Below are positions 8,320 through 14,313 of a stretch of DNA of 15,498 bases, piece by piece (positions within the stretch are counted from its first letter, which is position 1; each line of letters begins with the position of its first letter). The position numbers and the translations under genes were made by a program. Below the pieces are notes generated by a model. The model saw nothing but the letters and a program-made list of their open reading frames with translations. It ran no database searches and had not been told where the DNA came from. Source of the stretch: an uncultured Caryophanales bacterium (GTDB lineage Bacteria; Bacillota_I; Bacilli_A; Acholeplasmatales; Anaeroplasmataceae); contig CAKZZJ010000173.1 of NCBI GenBank assembly GCA_937885165.1, forward strand, positions 1 to 15,498, read 5' to 3'.

Positions 8320-8763
8320 ATGGATTTAAATACACTTTACCGAACTGTAATAATGGATAATTATAAAAATCCTAAAAACAAAGGATTATTAAAAAGTGAT
8401 AAATATCATTTTGTACATCTTAACAATCCATCTTGTGGTGATGATATGAATATCGAATTATTTGTTGAAGATGGTATCATAAAAGAAATTCATCATGATG
8501 GCAAGGGTTGTTCTATATGTTGTTCAAGTGCTTCTGTTATGAGCGATGTATTAACAGGAAAAAGCATTGAAGATGCCAAAAGATTAATCGTTGATTTTTA
8601 TTCTTTGGTCATAGGAAATGAACCACTATATGAAGAAGAATTAGGTGAGGCAATAGCGTATATGGGTGTCAAGGACTTTCCAGCCAGAATCAAATGTGCA
8701 ACTTTATCTTGGAAAGCTATTGAGCAAGGAATAAGTGAGGTTACGAAAAATGACCAAAAATGA
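8320..8763 (+). CDS. sufU: SufU, zinc-dependent sulfur acceptor of SufS
   Basis: An IscU-fold protein of 147 aa that accepts persulfide sulfur from SufS; in Bacillus it is described as a zinc-dependent sulfurtransferase. The ligand set is present: Cys39 and Asp41 (NPSCGDD), Cys64 (GKGCS) and Cys126 (IKCATLSW). The 18-21 residue SufU insertion between the second and third cysteine regions fits residues 85-115, which separates it from IscU proper. Unusually, Cys64 is followed by a second pair, Cys67-Cys68 (GCSICCSSAS), where Bacillus-type SufU has residues such as Ser-Met. AGGAGTGAT lies just before the ATG. The 3' end overlaps the sufB start by 14 bases in another frame. Confidence 0.95.
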   Translation: MDLNTLYRTVIMDNYKNPKNKGLLKSDKYHFVHLNNPSCGDDMNIELFVEDGIIKEIHHDGKGCSICCSSASVMSDVLTGKSIEDAKRLIVDFYSLVIGNEPLYEEELGEAIAYMGVKDFPARIKCATLSWKAIEQGISEVTKNDQK

Positions 8764-10156
8764 AAACATTAATGATATCATCGGTGATTATAAATATGGA
8801 TTTAAAACTGATGCCGAGGTAGTATTATCTTCAGGCAAAGGCTTATCAAAAGATGTTATCAAATTTATTTCAGATGCCAAAAATGAACCAGACTGGATGC
8901 GTGAATTCAGACTTAAAGCATATGATGCATTTTTAAGATTAGAAAATCCAACATGGGGACCTGATTTATCAGAAATCGATTTTGATGAATATACTTATTA
9001 CATAAAATCCAGTAAACAAACTGAAAATAGATGGGATGATGTACCTCCAGCAATAAGAGAAACATTTGATAAACTTGGTATACCTGAGGCTGAAGCTAAA
9101 TATTTAGCTGGTACTTCTACTCAGTTTGAATCAGAAGTAGTTTATCATAACAACATGAAGGAGCTTGAAGATTTAGGAGTAATATTTTGTGATACTGATA
9201 CAGCCGTAAAAAAATATCCCGAACTTGTAAAAGAATATTTTGGTAAAATTGTTCCATATGATGATAATAAATATGCAGCATTAAATAGTGCTGTTTGGAG
9301 CGGTGGTTCATTCATCTATGTTCCAAAAGGAGTAAAACTAGAAAAGCCTGTTCAGTCATATTTCAGAATCAATACTGAAAGAATGGGACAATTTGAAAGA
9401 ACATTGATAATTGTTGAAGATGAGGCTGATATTCATTATGTAGAAGGCTGTACTGCACCACTTTATTCTAAAGATTCACTTCACGCTGCAGTAGTCGAGA
9501 TATATGTTAAAAAACATGCCCACTGTAGATATTCAACAGTTCAAAACTGGTCTAATAACATCGTGAATTTAGTAACAAAAAGAACACTTGTTGATGATTA
9601 TGGCCATATGGAGTGGATCGATGGTAATGTTGGTTCTGGCCTTAATATGAAATATCCAGCCTGTATATTAAAGGGCGAAAGTGCAAAAGGAACAACAATC
9701 TCTATTGCTTTCGCATCCAAAGGTCAACTTCAGGACACAGGTGCGAAAATGATTCATCTTGGTAAAAATTCCACTTCAACTATCATCTCTAAATCAATAT
9801 CCCGTGGTGGTGGCAAAGTAAACTACCGTGGTGTTGTATCTTGTGAGGATAAAGCATTAGGGGCAAGAAGTCATGTCGAATGTGATACTCTTATACTTGA
9901 TGATGTTTCATCAAGTGATACAATTCCGACAAACATTGGAAAAAATGGTGATATGTATATCGAACATGAGGCAACAGTGTCAAAAGTTAATGAAGAACAA
10001 TTATTCTATTTAATGAGCAGGGGCTTGACAGAAGCTGAAGCAACAGAAATGATAGTAATGGGCTTCATTGAACCATTCAGCAAAGAATTACCTATGGAAT
10101 ACGCTGTAGAATTAAACAGACTAATCAAACTTGAAATGGTGGATTCAATAGGATGA
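8750..10156 (+). CDS. sufB: Fe-S cluster assembly scaffold SufB
   Basis: Core scaffold of the SufBCD complex on which clusters form, 468 aa. The VEGCTAPLYSKDSLHAAVVE block (Cys234) and the C-terminal core are near textbook. In the latter, Cys378 (SHVECDTL) and His406-Glu407 (EHEAT) are spaced 28 residues apart, the same spacing as Cys405 and His433-Glu434 of E. coli SufB. The beta-helix core GARSHVECDTLILDD and FYLMSRGL are also conserved. I chose the ATG at 8750. An in-frame GTG at 8735 lies inside the ribosome binding site GTGAGG (8735-8740), which is spaced correctly for 8750. The stop shares an ATGA overlap with the next gene. Confidence 0.97.
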   Translation: MTKNENINDIIGDYKYGFKTDAEVVLSSGKGLSKDVIKFISDAKNEPDWMREFRLKAYDAFLRLENPTWGPDLSEIDFDEYTYYIKSSKQTENRWDDVPPAIRETFDKLGIPEAEAKYLAGTSTQFESEVVYHNNMKELEDLGVIFCDTDTAVKKYPELVKEYFGKIVPYDDNKYAALNSAVWSGGSFIYVPKGVKLEKPVQSYFRINTERMGQFERTLIIVEDEADIHYVEGCTAPLYSKDSLHAAVVEIYVKKHAHCRYSTVQNWSNNIVNLVTKRTLVDDYGHMEWIDGNVGSGLNMKYPACILKGESAKGTTISIAFASKGQLQDTGAKMIHLGKNSTSTIISKSISRGGGKVNYRGVVSCEDKALGARSHVECDTLILDDVSSSDTIPTNIGKNGDMYIEHEATVSKVNEEQLFYLMSRGLTEAEATEMIVMGFIEPFSKELPMEYAVELNRLIKLEMVDSIG

Positions 10157-10857
10157 TATCGTCAAAAGATAACCCAAAAATAAAAGAATTAATTAAGTTA
10201 CATCAGGCTAAATATAGGAAAGAAACAAATACTTTCTTAGTTGAAGGTAAGCATCTCGTTAAAGAAGCATTTGAAGCAAACGCTGTTATAGAAGCCTATA
10301 GCATAGATGAAATTCCAGGTTATACTTTAGTTTCATTACCTGTAATGAAAAAAATATGCAAAACTGATACTGTTGTTACAGAAGTTGCCTTATGTAAAAT
10401 AAATGAAATTAAACCATTATCAGATAATATCTTGATTTTAGATAATATCCAAGATCCTGGTAATTTAGGCACAATTTTAAGAACCGCTAAAGCTTTTAAA
10501 TTTGATACAGTAATAATATCAAAGGGTTCATGTGATTTATATAATGATAAAGTAATAAGAAGCTCACAAGGAGCTATATTTAAATTAAACATCTTAAATA
10601 ATATCGATTTATTATCATTTATTCCCACATTAAATGATTATGAGATATATGGAACAAATGTCAGAAATGGAACTGATATAAAGGATATTAAAAAAGAGAA
10701 AAAGATTGCCATAATATTAGGCAATGAAGGAAATGGAATCAGTAAGGAAATATCAAATATTATCGATAAAAATATCTATATTAAATTAGATAATATGGAA
10801 TCATTAAATGTTTCTATAGCTGGAGCGATTATTATGTATGAATATATTAACAAGTAG
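10153..10857 (+). CDS. SpoU/TrmH-family RNA 2'-O-ribose methyltransferase
   Basis: SAM-dependent methyltransferase of 234 aa with the SPOUT trefoil-knot motifs: DNIQDPGNLGTILRTA (97-112, motif 1, with Asn104 and Arg110), ILGNEGNGIS (188-197, motif 2) and ESLNVSIAGAIIMYE (216-230, motif 3). The first 90 residues form a small substrate-binding domain that opens SSKDNPKIKELIKL and contains FLVEGKHLVKEA, as in the YsgA/RlmB/TsnR type. A 23S rRNA or tRNA ribose is the likely target, but the exact site is not readable. It starts inside the sufB stop (ATGA), so translation is probably coupled. The peptide deformylase gene follows directly. Confidence 0.92.
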   Translation: MISSKDNPKIKELIKLHQAKYRKETNTFLVEGKHLVKEAFEANAVIEAYSIDEIPGYTLVSLPVMKKICKTDTVVTEVALCKINEIKPLSDNILILDNIQDPGNLGTILRTAKAFKFDTVIISKGSCDLYNDKVIRSSQGAIFKLNILNNIDLLSFIPTLNDYEIYGTNVRNGTDIKDIKKEKKIAIILGNEGNGISKEISNIIDKNIYIKLDNMESLNVSIAGAIIMYEYINK

Positions 10858-10866
10858 GTGATTGAT

Positions 10867-11451
10867 TTGTATTATGACAAAGATATAGTTAAAGAAGGCA
10901 CTTCTTCTTTATATGAAGTGTGTAGTGAAGTTAAACTACCATTATCAAAAGATGAAATAGAATGTCTTGATGGTTTATTAGAATATTTAATAGTATCAGA
11001 AAATGAAGAATTATGTCAAAAGTATAACATTAGACCCGGTGTAGGTATTGCTGCCCCACAAGTTGGCGTAAATAAAAGAATGTTCGCTATAAACTGTAAT
11101 GACTTCTTAAGTAAAGATAACAAAAAATATTTCTACACCTTCATAAACCCAAAAATAATCGAAAGATCAAAATCAGAGATCTACCTACCTAATGGCGAAG
11201 GCTGTCTTTCTGTAGTTAGAGATACTGAAGGCCTTGTTACACCTAGATCAAAAAAAATAACGATCAAAGCTTTATCATATGATTATAGTACTAAGAAAAT
11301 AAAAAATATAACTATGGCATTAGAAGGTTATCCGGCAATTGTATTTCAGCATGAATATGATCATTTAGATGGAATATTATATACATCAAAAATGTATAAA
11401 CCTGAAGATTTAAAAAATGCTGAGCCTCTTTTTGAGATAGATGAAGAATAA
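10867..11451 (+). CDS. def: Peptide deformylase (type 2)
   Basis: A metalloenzyme that removes the formyl group from the N-terminal Met of new proteins. The three motifs are intact: GVGIAAPQVG (58-67, with Gln65), EGCLS (111-115, metal ligand Cys113) and QHEYDH (161-166, ligands His162 and His166, catalytic Glu163). The insertion before motif 2 fits the Gram-positive type 2 enzymes. I chose a TTG start at 10867, giving 194 aa. AGGTGAT (10856-10862) is ideally placed for it, and the resulting opening (YYDKDIVKEG) lines up with the N-termini I recall for Bacillus and Staphylococcus enzymes. A GTG at 10858, directly after the preceding stop, is the alternative and adds 3 residues. Last gene of the directon. 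Confidence 0.95.
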   Translation: MYYDKDIVKEGTSSLYEVCSEVKLPLSKDEIECLDGLLEYLIVSENEELCQKYNIRPGVGIAAPQVGVNKRMFAINCNDFLSKDNKKYFYTFINPKIIERSKSEIYLPNGEGCLSVVRDTEGLVTPRSKKITIKALSYDYSTKKIKNITMALEGYPAIVFQHEYDHLDGILYTSKMYKPEDLKNAEPLFEIDEE

Positions 11452-11533
11452 AAAACAAGGTACCTAAAATTTAAAAAATTCTTATTGTTTTCAAATAAAA
11501 CAAAACCAATTTATAAAAGGCGAGGTCAAGATA
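11452..11533. other. Gap after the directon, no strong terminator
   Basis: An AT-rich gap with a perfect palindrome AGGTACCT (11458-11465). AAAACAA (11453-11459) can pair with TTGTTTT (11485-11491), but the stem has a single GC pair and a long loop. It is at best a weak terminator for the leuS-def directon. TATAAA at 11512-11517 might be a -10 element for the next gene. Confidence 0.3.
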
Positions 11534-11751
11534 ATGGATGAATGGTCAAGAATTGTAATTGAAAGATATTGCGAAGGGAAAAAAGTGAAAAAGCAAGATT
11601 TTTATCATTTCTTATAGAACAATCATATGATTTAAGTTTTGTTATTTCTGATGCTGATGCAATATATCTTTCCGAATTGATACAAAAAGAAAAGAATGAA
11701 GAATTAAAAGAAGCATTAATTGAACTAGATTATTTCTTATGTAATTACTGA
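11534..11751 (+). pseudogene. Small unknown gene split by a frameshift in an A6 tract
   Basis: The ATG at 11534 follows GAGGTC 5-9 bases upstream and opens MDEWSRIVIERYCEGKK. That frame soon ends at a TAG (11615-11617). One extra A in the A6 run at 11578-11583 would join it to the -1 frame, which continues SEKARFLSFLIEQ and ends at the TGA of 11749-11751, giving a clean 72-aa, acidic, helix-rich protein. I do not recognise the family. It is either a recent pseudogene, a sequencing error, or (least likely) expressed by slippage. The coding-like second half from 11569 argues that the joined reading is the real gene. Confidence 0.55.
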
Positions 11752-11756
11752 TAAAT

Positions 11757-11796
11757 TATTCCGAAGTTGAAATATACTACGGAATATTTCTTTTAT
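11757..11796 (+). terminator. Possible terminator after the 72-codon gene
   Basis: TATTCCG (11757-11763) pairs perfectly with CGGAATA (11780-11786) around a 16-base loop, followed by TTTCTTTTAT. It lies 5 bases after the preceding stop. The stem is short and the loop long, so efficiency is doubtful. Confidence 0.4.
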
Positions 11797-11809
11797 GCGG
11801 ATATCAGAA

Positions 11810-11833
11810 AAAATTTAGAATATCCTAAATTTT
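11810..11833. repeat. AT-rich perfect inverted repeat
   Basis: AAAATTTAG (11810-11818) and CTAAATTTT (11825-11833) form a 9-bp stem with a 6-base loop. The composition is nearly all A/T. It may be chance in such a sequence, or an operator-like site. Confidence 0.3.
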
Positions 11834-11976
11834 CGATTAATGAAGCAAAAGTAACTAAAGCTATAAAAATTCGGATTTTTAAAAAATTAAAGTATGCATA
11901 TTGTGTTTATTTTTTTCCTAAATATAAAAATAATAATATATTTTTTGACAAAATTAACACAATCGTTCATTATTAA

Positions 11977-12210
11977 ATTGGTGATGTTGAAAATAACTAT
12001 AAAAACTTTAAAAACGAAGTATGCTATTTTTTAAATTTAAAGATAGATGAAAATGGCAACTATATTAATAGTGATAATTTTGAAATTACCTCTAGTTATG
12101 TTTCAATTATGACTGGCAAAACAAAAATGCCATCACTAAATGTTCGCAAATTTATTGCCAAGGAATTTATAAAATATGTATCTTCAAACCTAGATATTAT
12201 GGCTTGTTAA
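11977..12210 (+). pseudogene. 5'-truncated ORF remnant, unknown
   Basis: A 77-codon open stretch with no usable start codon, beginning right after an in-frame TAA (11974-11976) and ending TAA at 12208-12210. It reads like real protein (LNLKIDENGNYINSD, then MPSLNVRKFIAKEFIKYV). The same frame is open before the TAA back to 11755, but that part is low-complexity and looks non-coding. It may therefore be the surviving 3' end of a gene, with or without a nonsense mutation. The family is not recognised. Confidence 0.4.
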
Positions 12211-12226
12211 TAATTTGAGGTGTCTC

Positions 12227-12709
12227 GTGAGTAAAATAACAAAAACTTTATTTTTTTCCATTGTAACATCATTTATGCTTTTATCATTAACAAGTTGTTC
12301 ATATATATTTGAACTAGTATGGAATTATAGTGATTCTAGGGCAAGAGATGAATATGAAAAAGAACTTAATTTAGATTTTTATTTAAACAATGATATTATA
12401 ATTTTTGATTCAAGGACAGGGGAAGAAAAGGTAGATTCTTCATCTCTATTAAAAGAATTTTTTGGAGATGTTGCCTTAAATGAAGTAAAACTTGGATATG
12501 ATGATAAAAAACAACTACATAATTCCAAATCATTATATTCTTTTCACATTAAGCGTAGTCTTAATAATTTTAGATTATTAGAAGATAATAATTACATTTC
12601 ATTATATTGGTATGTTGATAGACAAATTGAGACATTTGACATCTACAAATTATATGAAATCAGTAATGAAGATTATACAAACTTAATTGAACTGATTGAT
12701 AAAATTTAA
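12227..12709 (+). CDS. Predicted lipoprotein, unknown function
   Basis: A 160-aa protein with a classical lipoprotein signal: a basic start (SKITK), a hydrophobic stretch to about residue 20 and the lipobox LTSC with Cys24. It should be cleaved by signal peptidase II and anchored on the outer face of the membrane. The mature part is acidic and Asn/Asp/Tyr-rich with no motif I know. The GTG start at 12227 is chosen because GAGGTG (12217-12222) sits correctly before it. A TTG at 12215 would place that site inside the gene and would disturb the signal peptide. It follows the ORF remnant by 16 bases and is surrounded by decayed genes, so it may be an accessory gene. Confidence 0.8.
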   Translation: MSKITKTLFFSIVTSFMLLSLTSCSYIFELVWNYSDSRARDEYEKELNLDFYLNNDIIIFDSRTGEEKVDSSSLLKEFFGDVALNEVKLGYDDKKQLHNSKSLYSFHIKRSLNNFRLLEDNNYISLYWYVDRQIETFDIYKLYEISNEDYTNLIELIDKI

Positions 12710-12920
12710 TGTTTCTCAAATGACACTATCAATTATAGATTAATACAATGGTTTAAGATATAATGTCTTTCATTTCAATACTTTGAAACACACCATTTAT
12801 GCAAGTGTTCTTGTGGGGATTGTTACTATAGTCCACTCATAATCAAAGAACCATATTTATCTTGAAATTAATAGGATCTAAGAAAACTGGCTACTGGAAA
12901 GTACTAGAATAGGATAAACT
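12710..12920. other. Non-coding stretch with possible IS terminus
   Basis: No gene is visible. Read on the minus strand from 12852 it begins GGTTCTTTGATTATGAGTGG, then reaches ACACTTGCATAA (12797-12808), the same 12 bases found at 45-56. Together with an outward GGTT(C/T)TTT start in both copies, this hints at the end of an ISL3-like element. I recall that family's ends only loosely, so this is a hint and not an identification. AGGA at 12911-12914 is the ribosome binding site of the Nudix remnant. Confidence 0.25.
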
Positions 12921-13086
12921 ATGAATAATAAAAAAGATTTAACATTTAAAATAGAAAATGTTAAATTTAATTATAAAATATGTGCAAATTATTATTAATG
13001 ATAATAAAATTCTTGCTTTAACGGATGAAGTTTCACCACATTATTATCTTCCTAATGAATTTACAATTAGAACTGAAATTGAATAA
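12921..13086 (+). pseudogene. Nudix hydrolase pseudogene, catalytic box deleted
   Basis: It opens MNNKKDLTFKIENVKFNYKI, the usual start of a Gram-positive Nudix (YjhB-like) family. One extra A in GCAAATT, at about 12984-12986, breaks the frame. The next frame continues IIINDNKILALTDE and reaches SPHYYLP, where an intact member would read PGG and enter the Nudix box. Here it jumps to NEFTIRTEIE and stops, which resembles the C-terminus of the same family (a Leu-Pro followed by a TE-E ending). About 90-100 codons, including the catalytic REx2EE box, are therefore missing, perhaps through recombination at a repeated CTTCCT. It is certainly non-functional as a Nudix enzyme. The ATG has AGGA 6 bases upstream. 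Confidence 0.75.
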
Positions 13087-13264
13087 GATTATTTAATGTG
13101 ATATATCAAATAAAAAAAGCAAGTATGGTGTCGCTAAATTAATACTTTTCAAAAGTTTGGAAGTAGATGATTTTGAAGGCTATTGTAAATTTATTAAAAG
13201 ATAACAAAGTAATTAAGGAGGGTAAGAAATATACTTTGAAATAATAGTATATAGTTTTTTGAGT
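13087..13264 (+). other. Short ORF remnant and orphan Shine-Dalgarno site
   Basis: Frame 13097-13204 is open for 35 codons (containing KYGVAKLILFKS and DDFEGYCKFIKR) without a start codon, and may be another gene scrap. A near-perfect AAGGAGGG at 13215-13222 has no usable start at the right distance: the TTG at 13236 is followed at once by a stop. The next real ATG is 43 bases further on. Confidence 0.35.
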
Positions 13265-13885
13265 ATGAAAACAGTATTGATTCATGGATTAGGACAATCT
13301 TCAAGTTCATGGGATAATGTAAAATTGAATTTGGGTAATGATAATGATATAATTGCTATTGATTTATTTTCTAATATTGAATCTCCTGTAAATTATGAAA
13401 AAGTTTTTTTAAAGATTGAAAAGATGTTGAATAGTTATAGTGAGAAGGTAAATATTTGTGGGCTTAGTTTGGGTGGAGTATTAGCTTTAGATTACACATC
13501 AAAATATCCCGATAAAGTAAATTCTCTAGTTCTTATTGCGACTCCATATATTGTCCCTAAAGAATTAAAGATAAAACAAAATGAAATGTTTGGCCAAATG
13601 CCTGAAGAAACATTTACAGGATTAGGTTTGCAAAAGCAAGATTTTATTAATTTGGTAAATACAACTTATGATGTTGATATTCCATCTAAGGTTAATGACG
13701 TAATATGCAAGACATTAATTGTTTGTGGTGAAAATGATTTCATTAATTTAGAAAGTTCAAAAATAATTTATAATTCAATTGAAAATAGCGAATTATCAAT
13801 TATTAAAAATGCAGCCCATACAGTTAATATTGATAATCCTATTGAACTATCAAAAATATTAAATGAGTTTTTAAAGCAGGAATAA
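13265..13885 (+). CDS. Alpha/beta-fold hydrolase
   Basis: A 206-aa soluble hydrolase with the full catalytic triad: Ser68 in the nucleophile elbow GLSLGG (66-71), Asp158 in CGENDF and His185 in NAAHTVN. The oxyanion segment LIHGLG (5-10) is at the N-terminus. The short length means a small cap domain (about 95-145), and the substrate cannot be told: ester, thioester, lactone or peptide are all possible. I start it at the ATG of 13265, where MKTVLIHGLG is a natural opening. A TTG two codons earlier is possible. Only a weak GAG precedes the ATG, although a strong orphan ribosome binding site lies at 13215. A small broken gene starts 5 bases after its stop. Confidence 0.88.
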   Translation: MKTVLIHGLGQSSSSWDNVKLNLGNDNDIIAIDLFSNIESPVNYEKVFLKIEKMLNSYSEKVNICGLSLGGVLALDYTSKYPDKVNSLVLIATPYIVPKELKIKQNEMFGQMPEETFTGLGLQKQDFINLVNTTYDVDIPSKVNDVICKTLIVCGENDFINLESSKIIYNSIENSELSIIKNAAHTVNIDNPIELSKILNEFLKQE

Positions 13886-13889
13886 TAAA

Positions 13890-14075
13890 ATGAAAAATCA
13901 ATAAATACAGCAATCCAAAGACTTGGTGAATTATATACACCAATGAAGATTTTAGATATGTATTTATTTAAAAAATGCTTTAGTAAAAATGAAGCAATTA
14001 GGATTTAAGACATTGCAAGAATATTTTGAATATTTAAATTACATGAAATCTAAAGGCTTTAATATACCAATATAA
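13890..14075 (+). pseudogene. Small unknown gene with two frameshifts
   Basis: It opens at an ATG 5 bases after the hydrolase stop but hits a TAA after four codons. Adding one T after AAAAAT (about 13898) would give MKNSINTAIQRLGELYTPMK and onwards. Removing one A from the A6 run (about 13973-13978) would join this to NALVKMKQLGFKTLQ and EYFEYLNYMKSKGFNIPI, ending at 14075. The repaired product is about 61 aa and rich in helix formers. I do not recognise it. Two independent one-base lesions suggest real decay. Its tight spacing suggests it once shared a transcript with the hydrolase. Confidence 0.5.
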
Positions 14076-14078
14076 ATG

Positions 14079-14110
14079 AAAAAAATCATCCCATAACAAG
14101 AATGATTTTA
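14079..14110 (-). terminator. Rho-independent terminator of the tRNA-Arg gene
   Basis: On the minus strand AAAATCAT (14109-14102) pairs with ATGATTTT (14089-14082) around a 12-base loop, and the T run continues to seven at 14085-14079. It lies 10 bases after the tRNA 3' end. The stem is AU-rich, but the position and T run are right. Confidence 0.65.
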
Positions 14111-14119
14111 TTGTTTATA

Positions 14120-14196
14120 TGGCGTTCCCGATGCGATTCGAACGCACGACCTTTCGCTTAGGAGGCGAACGCTCTATCCTGCTGAGCTACGAGAAC
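14120..14196 (-). tRNA. tRNA-Arg (anticodon CCU)
   Basis: A complete 77-base cloverleaf on the minus strand. The acceptor arms GTTCTCG and CGGGAAC pair with one G-U. The D stem is GCTC/GAGC. The anticodon stem is TTCGC/GCGAA with loop CTCCTAA, giving anticodon CCT, which reads AGG arginine codons. The T arm is GTGCG-TTCGAAT-CGCAT and the variable loop has 5 bases. The discriminator is G and the CCA end is encoded (14120-14122 on the plus strand). It has its own promoter and terminator, separate from ung, which runs the other way. The neighbouring decayed region at 11452-14110 abuts its 3' side, but no attachment-site duplication is seen. Confidence 0.97.
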
Positions 14197-14211
14197 AATT
14201 TCAACTTCCAT

Positions 14212-14240
14212 ATTATAACAAATTAATATTAAAATGTCTA
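14212..14240 (-). promoter_or_regulatory. Promoter of the tRNA-Arg gene
   Basis: TAGACA (14235-14240), a 17-base spacer and a perfect TATAAT (14212-14217), read on the minus strand. Transcription would start near 14205, about 9 bases before the mature tRNA 5' end. This is the best promoter match in the window. Confidence 0.75.
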
Positions 14241-14262
14241 TTCATACAAATTAAAATAAATC

Positions 14263-14290
14263 TTTAAAAATTTTATATTTATAATATAAT
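14263..14290 (+). promoter_or_regulatory. Candidate promoter for ung
   Basis: Two overlapping TATAAT hexamers (14280-14285 and 14285-14290) precede ung. TTTAAA (14263-14268) is 16 bases before the second and is a weak -35. The leader would be about 17-22 bases and would just hold the ribosome binding site GAGG (14300-14303). Confidence 0.5.
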
Positions 14291-14313
14291 TCATTATATG
14301 AGGCAGATACAAG

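Noticed and set aside
8735..8749. GTG start for sufB at 8735
   Set aside because: The GTG is itself part of the GTGAGG ribosome binding site that serves the ATG at 8750.
11578..11590. Programmed -1 ribosomal frameshift site
   Set aside because: The zero-frame codons GGG AAA AAA GTG do not allow clean tandem slippage, and no obvious stimulatory structure follows. A one-base deletion is simpler.
11767..11976. 69-aa frame from a TTG
   Set aside because: No ribosome binding site, low-complexity Lys/Tyr/Asn/Phe content, and overlap with a probable terminator and an inverted repeat. It is treated as non-coding, apart from its shared frame with the remnant at 11977-12210.
12797..12808. The 12-base match to 45-56 taken alone as a repeat
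   Set aside because: In 15 kb of AT-rich sequence several 12-base matches are expected by chance. It is reported only as part of the weak IS-end argument.
11452..14110. Defence island, toxin-antitoxin pair or CRISPR array
   Set aside because: No repeat-spacer pattern, no nuclease, toxin or antitoxin motif, and the small genes are broken. Proximity to a tRNA gene alone is not evidence, and no integrase or attachment repeat is visible.
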